In this document: one piece after another, positions 57,867 to 64,000 of the stretch | How the letters are laid out: every line of letters starts with the position of its first letter | Numbering within the stretch: the first letter of the stretch is position 1 | NCBI RefSeq assembly: GCF_036884655.1 | Contig: NC_088340.1 | Span: 24,232,501-24,296,500, forward strand | Reading direction: 5' to 3' | Source of the DNA: Musa acuminata AAA Group | Lineage: Eukaryota; Streptophyta; Magnoliopsida; Zingiberales; Musaceae | Length of the DNA stretch: 64,000 nucleotides | Program-made: the position numbers and the translations under genes | Notes under the pieces: generated by a model | The model's input: only the letters and a program-made list of their open reading frames with translations | What the model was told of the DNA's origin: nothing | Databases searched by the model: none

Positions 57867-58823
57867 ATGGCTCTTCATGGCTTTCAAGAGGGCTTATCGG
57901 TTGTTCGTCCACCGTTGTTTAACGGATTAGAGTACACTTATTGAAAAACTCGAATGAGAGTTTTCTTGATTTCTATGAATTTGGATTTATGGAATATCGT
58001 TGAAAACGGTTTTCAACTTCCCTCTAAACCGATGAACGAATGGTCGGATTTGGAGAAGAAGTATTTTTCTTTAAACGCAAAGGCCATGAATGCCTTATTT
58101 TGCGCTTTGGACAAAAATCAGTTCAATCGGATTTCTACGTGCGAAACGGCTTTTGACATTTGGCGAACACTTGAAATCACGCACGAGGGAACTAGTAGAG
58201 TCAAAGACTCGAAAGTTAACATTTTATTGCATGATTTTGAGCTTTTTCGAATGCAACCAAGCGAGACTATAGGAGACATGTACACCCGTTTCACGGATGT
58301 CGTCAATAGTTTAAGAGCTCTTGGAAAATATTTTTTGGATTTTGAACTCGAAAACAAGATTTTATGTTCTCTTTCTAAGAAGTGGGATTCAAAAGTAACT
58401 GCAATACAAGAAGCTAAAAACCTAAACAACTTACCACTTGAACTAATTGGTTCATTGATGACATATGAAATGGTGCATAATGCACATGATGAACATGATG
58501 AACAAAATCACCTTCCAAAGAACAAAAAGGATTTGGAACTCCGGACAAATGAATACCACTTGAGCGATGACTCAAGTGATGGGGACAATGATGAACTTGA
58601 ACTTCAAACACTAAATCTTAATAAGTTCATTAAACAAAAATCTAAAATAAACAATAAACTTGATCGAAGGAAGAGGCCAAAGAAGAAGAACACAAAGTGG
58701 GATGAATCGAGCTCCTCTGAAGACGATGAGAAAATCAAGAAAGGCGAGGTGGCAACATACGCCTTAACCACTTTCAATGATGAGGTAATCGAAATCCCCC
58801 TAATTTATTTTGAAATTACTTGA
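57867..58823 (+). pseudogene. gag: S4 gag without zinc knuckle
   Basis: ATG at 57867, MALHGFQEGLSVVRPPLFNG, stop tga (57942-57944) at the Trp of YTYWKT, then 289 open codons close to S3 gag through FDIWRTLEITHEGTSRVKDS and IQEAKNLNNLPL. The tail differs from S3 (LNKFIKQKSKINNKLDRRKR) but again ends WDESSSSEDDEK and IPLIYFEIT. No CCHC knuckle. Confidence 0.9.
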
Positions 58824-61458
58824 TGCTTTCATGATGTATTTTCTTTTTTAGTTTAGAATTAATGTTTAAAAAAAAAAAATTATGATCATGCTAGTAATTT
58901 CGAAAATGATAATATTGTATATTTTATAAACAAACAAAATGATTTTGATTGAAAATATGAAATCATGGTTAAGAAGTAATAATGTGTATCATGTTGATGT
59001 CCATTGTTGTTTCTCGATTTTGAGTATATTAAATCATATTTAATTTGAAGTTATGATTAATGAGTATATATTTTTGAAATTATGTATGATGATTCTTGAT
59101 AATTATGGATTATCAATTTTCATGATAATAACAGTGGCTTTAAAAATTGATGCATGTTTTGATTTGACATAAATGAAAAGGCATGCTAACATGAAATCGA
59201 TCACTTAAGATGAAACACTAAAAAAAGGGGGAAAATATATATTATCAATGAAATCATGAATCTATTTATGTTATAAATATTGTGAGCCATAAAAATGATT
59301 TTGATGATTTAAATTTGAAATGAGTTTTATCAAAATCATGATCATGATTTGTCAAATTGAATGAATTGAAAATGAATGATGATTTTTCTCTTGAATGATT
59401 GTGACATGTATTCCTTGTATTCATGATATGATTTTTATGCAATTCTTTGTATTCATGAAAGGTTTATCTCATCACCCAATTATTTTCTTCTTGATATTCC
59501 TTATGTGATGATATGAATACATGAAATATTCATTAATTTATTTTGATGCATACAAATGAAAAGTTATGATCATGCATGATAGGATATAATTTGACAAAAT
59601 TGATACCATCATGATATGAAGCATTTATGATTTGCAATGATGCATGCAATACTTGAGCTTTTTAATTATGATGTGATGTATTGCATATGATGTAAATCAT
59701 GAATTAAAATGCTATGAGTTGTTACTAAAATGATGTATTATAAATGTTGATTTAATGTCATGAATACTCTAAATGATGAATGTTTGGTATCATGATCAAA
59801 ATAGTTAAAAATTTAAGTATCATGTATAATATGCTCATAATATTGATTGATTTATTCAGTATCATGCATGAATGAAATATAAGGTTTTTGAAATTGTGCA
59901 TGTTCGAATTTGAAAATATAATGATGCACAAATAAGATTGAAACCTACCTTTGTCATGATTTAGAAATTAATGTAAAGGGTCTTCCCTTCTTTTTGCCAA
60001 TGACATAGGGGGAGAAAGAGTTGCTAATGTGCATATCTCAAAGAGAAAATTGCTAGCTTGCGTGTCTTAAAATGTTGAAAATTTTTTGCTAGCTTGTATA
60101 TTGTAAACTTGCTATCGTACTACCATGATGATGAGCATGTCTTATCTTCATGATTGTATTTGAAAAACTATGGTAAAAAAATGTCCGAATGATTGAACTT
60201 GTTTTCGGACTTTCTTGATTGAATGATCAAATCACTCGATTGCCATGATGATTTTACACAATTACATGCCCTAATAACAGGTTGGAAATTATATGCTTTG
60301 GATACAAAATTTTTCATGATAATAAGTATGTTTTGTCCTCATGATTGTATTTGAAAATCAATAGCACAACCTTGTCCGAATGCATGAAAGTGTTAATTTC
60401 ATTTTCGGATTCTCTTAACTATTGGTACCCTAACAATTGGATTTTCGAATTATCCTCTTCCAGACTTAATAAGCATATGTCATATCAAGTTTAATTCATA
60501 TCATTGATTTTTGACATATGGAATCAACTAGCAAATACATCTCTCATACACTTATTATGTGAACAATATTTTGTTTTGAGAAATGGATTTGATGAAATGA
60601 TTCCTGCTTATAAATTCCTTCTTGAAAAAGAAAGTCATTTTTACGTACAAGGATTTGATTCACATACATATCTTGATACTTGTAAAAATGAAGCGTGCTT
60701 TAATATCTTATCAATTTTAACTTCATTCGAGTAAGCTCAGAAATAGCTTTCCTCTTTCATGTAAAAAGAAAATAACAAATAAAATGGAAGAAGTTTTCAA
60801 AGCTATCTCCATGTCATGTTTTCCTTGAGATGTTTGAATATTTGGTATCTTATCACTCTTTGTTGAAAAATGACATGAACCTGCTTATGGCATCGCACTT
60901 TTATTTAAAATTTGTTTATATCGTTCTCCTTTTTGTTGACAACAAAGGGGGAGAAATATATGAATTGATGCTATGATTGCCATATTTGCTCTATGCCATG
61001 GTTGCATTATCAAGAACTAGCATCGCAACTTTACTTATTGATATCTTGCCATGTGATGAAATGCTACAATTGATAAACACTTGAAATGTTTACGTTACGA
61101 TATCAAAAGCTTACATTGCAATCTTACATGTTGATATCATACCATTTGATAATAGCAAACTTGCATGATGGTAAAAATGGATATTATGTTTTTCATGCAA
61201 TGAGTTGAACTTATATCACAAACACTTGATTGTGGTACTTCTTCTTTTTGTTGATGACAAAGGGGGAGAAGTATGTTGATGACATGACATGTTATGCATA
61301 AGTTCATGATGACGTGTTGCAAGTATTCATGATGAATATTGCAATGACTTGAATTCAGTTTGAATTCAAGGTTCTATCAATATGACATATTGATAGGGGG
61401 AGTTTGTTTAAACTCCGGGAGTTAAGTTTAACTCCGTCATCAAGTGATTGTCATCATC
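58824..61458 (+). other. S4 AT-rich non-coding body
   Basis: 2.6 kb without pol. Contains a stretch similar to the S1 3' region (60470-60730, giving a 76-codon frame with no known domain), hairpins 60924-60955 and 61236-61273, a looser one near 59985, and perfect twin hairpins 61399-61435. Confidence 0.87.
61399..61435 (+). repeat. Twin hairpins before the S4 PPT
   Basis: Same two perfect stems as in S3 (GGAGTTT/AAACTCC and GGAGTTAA/TTAACTCC). Confidence 0.92.
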
Positions 61459-61472
61459 AAAAAGGGGGAGAT
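61459..61472 (+). promoter_or_regulatory. S4 polypurine tract
   Basis: AAAAAGGGGGAGAT directly before the 3' LTR. Confidence 0.9.
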
Positions 61473-63437
61473 TGTTGAATATCGTATTTTGATGATGAAA
61501 CTACTTGATATATGTTTATGATTTAATCTGCATTTTGAGTGACGCAGGATGCTTTGATCAGGATGAGACAATTAAAGCAGGAAAATCATGTTGTGTCGGA
61601 GGAACATGTTAGAAGATTGGACGTCGGGCCAGTAGATCGGTCGATATATCGACAGAAGGCTTCAGGCCGTGGACTCGGGCATCGGGCCAAGAAGAGCGGG
61701 TATTGTGCCAAGGATATCGGAGTTACGGAGTCAATTGGCCGATTGGGCAATAGGCTGCAGGAGAGGATGATGCGCCGAAGAATCGGACGAAGCGTCGAGG
61801 GACCAATGACATGCCGGACAACTTGGTTAATTGCTTAGGATTAATTGTCTCGATCGAAGTTTTATTTTAAGTGTGCAAGATTAACTATGATGGAAGAAAG
61901 ACATGCAGCAGGAGTTGCGCCGGAGTTAAGACAATAATCACGTTAGGAGTTCGAGAGTTCGACGGAAGTTCGGACAATCGTTGGAGGTTCTACGGGAACA
62001 AATCCGAGAAGTCCATGAGCTTGCCAAAGAAGCTTATCGGAACTCGCCAAGTGGATCGTCGCAAGTCCATGAGTTTGTCGGAAGTCCGCAGGAGCATCAC
62101 CGAGGGTTTATCGGATGATCGACGGAAGTTCGCCGGAAGCTCGCCGGAAGAAGCGATTGACGCACCGGAGCAAGTTGTAGTAAATGTCTTAGGGAATATC
62201 GTAGTTAGCACAATGATTAAGTTAGAAATGGGAGGTGATCCCATTAACTTAATCTTGGGGCAATTGGGCCCCTGAAAAACTCAAATTGGGCCGAATGGAT
62301 CAATCCATTCGGACCCTGATTTCTGCTGGGAGGTGCAACCGCCCAAGCCAGGAGGTAGCACCGCCTGGGCTAAGTCTCCGAGCGAGACTGGGTGGTGCAA
62401 CTGCCCCAGCCTGGAGGTGGCACCGCCTGGGCTCAGTCTCCGAGCGAGACTGGGCGGTGCAACCTCCCCTGATAGGAGGTGGCACCGCCTAGAGGCTCAG
62501 TCTTCGAGCTCTGCCAGGCGGTGCAATCGCTCCAGTCAGGAGGTGCAACCGCCTGATCTCAGAATTCCGGGAATTGATAGTTTTGAGCTCGAAATTTGAA
62601 CTGGGTTGGGGCCTATAAATACTCCACCCATTCAACACTGATAGAGTACAAAACTAACACCGAAATCTTGATCTTGTTTTGTGATTTTTAGAGCTCAAAA
62701 TTGTTGTAAAGGCCAAAAGTTCTTCTCCCTCTTTTCTTCCAAGTTCTGAGCTGTAAAGAGTGGAGAGAAAATTTTGTAAGGGTTGTCTCCTAAGCCCGTC
62801 AAAAGGAGTGAAACTGTAAAAGGGTGGTTGGCCTTCGCCTATTGAAGCAAGGCCTCTAGTTGACGTCGGTGACCTCGTCGGTGGAGGAAGCCAAAAGTGG
62901 AGTAGGTCAAGATTGACCGAACCACTCTAAATCTCGGTTTGCATTTACTTTGAGCATATTATCTTTACTGCAAACCTCCTCTAAAGCTTACTGCTTTTTG
63001 CGCATATACGATCGGGTTTCAAGCTTTGCACTTTCCGAATCAGCGTTTAGACGTAAATCTGTTTTTTCGTATGATCATCATATTTCAGTTTGCATTTACG
63101 TTTTGATTTCTATCTTAACAGCAAACTGCCTTTATATCCTTGCTTAAGCTGCATCTCGCCTAATCAAGTGATTTACGAATCAGCATTTAGACGTAAATCA
63201 GTTTCTTCGTACGAACATCATATTTCAGTTTGCGCTTATGTTCTGGTTTCCATCATAACTGCAAACTACCTTCATAGATTGACTTTAACGTCATCTCGCT
63301 TGATCTTAAGTTAAAGTAATCTTCGAATCGGCTTTCACACCGAAATCATTTTTTATCGTTCGAACGTTTTTGTATCGTCGAAGGATTTCCGCTGCACTAA
63401 TTCACCCCCCCCCCTCTTAGTGCTCTTGATCCTAACA
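61473..63437 (+). repeat. S4 3' LTR (1965 bp)
   Basis: Begins TGTTGAATATCG and ends GATCCTAACA; pairs with 55849-57816. Box array about 62325-62560. Confidence 0.95.
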
Positions 63438-63442
63438 GGTTG

Positions 63443-63798
63443 ATCTTCACCTATTAAAGGAAGATCGATAGTGGATACCGGTGGCCTCGACGGAAGAGGA
63501 ATCGGTGGAGTGGATGTAGGTCACGACAACCGAACCACTATAAAATTGACGTGTTCTTCTCTGGTTTGCATTTCTATATTTGAGCAATTTACTTTACTAC
63601 AAACCTCTTAATTTGCTTTACATCCACTAGGCATCTTCCATACACTTTCAAGCTATCTTTATGAAAACATTTTTATGTTAACCTCTCTCCATAACGGTTT
63701 TCATCGAAATCGATTTTTATCGTATGAAGGTTTTTTGAACTGATGTAATTTTACCACTACACTAATTCCCCCTCTTAGTGCCGACTCTTTTCCTAACA
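63443..63798 (+). repeat. S2 3' LTR, second part
   Basis: Continues the S2 LTR after S4 and matches 42715-43072, ending TTTTCCTAACA. Confidence 0.92.
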
Positions 63799-64000
63799 TC
63801 TTCTAGTATTGCTTGAATCTTTATGGAGAATATTATAAAATTACATGGGATACCGAGATCTATTGTAAATGATCATGATAGGGTCTTCACGAGCATATTT
63901 TGGACAAAGTTATTCCGATATAGGGCACTAAACTGAAAATGAGTACAGTGTATCACCCACAAACCGACGGCCAAACTGAAGTGGTGAACAGGTGCTTGGA
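63799..64000 (+). pseudogene. pol: R4 integrase, second half (continues beyond window)
   Basis: Resumes the integrase core cut at 41439: ENIIKLHGIPRSIVNDHDRV (second catalytic Asp), then in shifted frame the HPQTDGQTEVVNRCLE-type block near 63955-64000. One stop near 63813. This part is absent from R1 and R3 except for its end. Confidence 0.85.

Larger units (their letters stand above)
55849..63437 (+). mobile_element. S4: pol-less SIRE-like copia element, complete ends
   Basis: 7589 bp: LTRs of 1968 and 1965 bp, PBS, gag, AT-rich body, PPT, perfect TSD. No pol. The first 180 bp of its LTRs differ more (about 6% by eye) than those of S3, so it is probably older than S3. Confidence 0.95.
41440..63798 (+). 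mobile_element. S2: pol-less SIRE-like copia element carrying S3 and S4
   Basis: 5' LTR 41440-43072, PBS from 51255, truncated gag, AT-rich non-coding body, PPT, 3' LTR 54517-55848 plus 63443-63798. Without S3 and S4 it is about 6.6 kb. It has no protease, integrase, RT or RNase H sequence. More diverged than S3 and S4: both LTR ends are mutated and gag is from another subgroup. Confidence 0.9.

Noticed and set aside
60504..60734. Possible env-like or accessory protein in S4 body
   Set aside because: The homologous stretches of S1 (15480-15700) and S3 are broken by stops and indels; no membrane or signal segment is visible.
1..64000. Host genes, tRNA, rRNA, telomeric TTTAGGG arrays
   Set aside because: None seen by eye; tRNA-like matches are the short primer-binding sites only.

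Overview
The window is plant nuclear DNA made entirely of nested LTR retrotransposons; I find no host gene, no tRNA/rRNA gene and no CRISPR. The evidence is direct: long terminal repeats beginning TG and ending CA, 5-bp target-site duplications (TSDs), primer-binding sites (PBS) of the TGGTATCAGAGC type (initiator Met-tRNA), polypurine tracts (PPT), and degraded gag, protease, RT, RNase H, integrase and chromodomain reading frames. The families are a short-LTR chromovirus (Reina-like, here R), a long-LTR chromovirus (Tekay/Del-like, here T), SIRE/Maximus-like copia elements (here S) and one unassigned solo LTR (D). This fits pericentromeric or other heterochromatic DNA of a flowering plant, probably a monocot; the species cannot be fixed from the sequence.

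Left half (1-39291). A Reina fragment R0 (1-291) is cut by a Tekay LTR T1 (292-2913, resuming 26691-27127). T1 is split by Reina element R1 (2914-26690; 394-bp LTRs, TSD acatg/acaag). R1 is split by copia S1 (6759-25312), the only copia here with pol. S1 is split by Reina R2 (8353-12116), which holds solo LTR D (9090-10581, TSD cttac), and in its 3' LTR by a solo Tekay LTR T2 (16890-24847, TSD ggtac), which holds a minus-strand Reina R3 (17570-22888, TSD tgttg). At 27128 a minus-strand Tekay element T3 (27128-37752) starts, followed directly by part of a second copy T4 (37753-39291) sharing the middle LTR.

Right half (39292-64000). A Reina pol remnant R4 (39292-41439, resuming 63799-64000) is split in its integrase gene by copia S2 (41440-63798, TSD gcttc/tcttc). 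S2 carries S3 (43074-51249, TSD aatag) at its 5' LTR/PBS junction and S4 (55849-63437, TSD ggttg) in its 3' LTR. S2, S3 and S4 each have a gag without zinc knuckle, then 2.2-2.7 kb of AT-rich non-coding DNA, and no pol at all.

The parts work as parasites of one another. R1 and R3 share the same deletions in RT and integrase yet inserted separately, so they must have been moved by enzymes supplied by another element; S2-S4 are likewise pol-less and must have borrowed enzymes from S1-like relatives. All coding regions are broken by stops or frameshifts. The most interesting signals are these two cross-mobilised lineages, the conserved hairpins in the pol-less copias, the palindrome-rich LTR promoters, and LTR-borne minisatellites.
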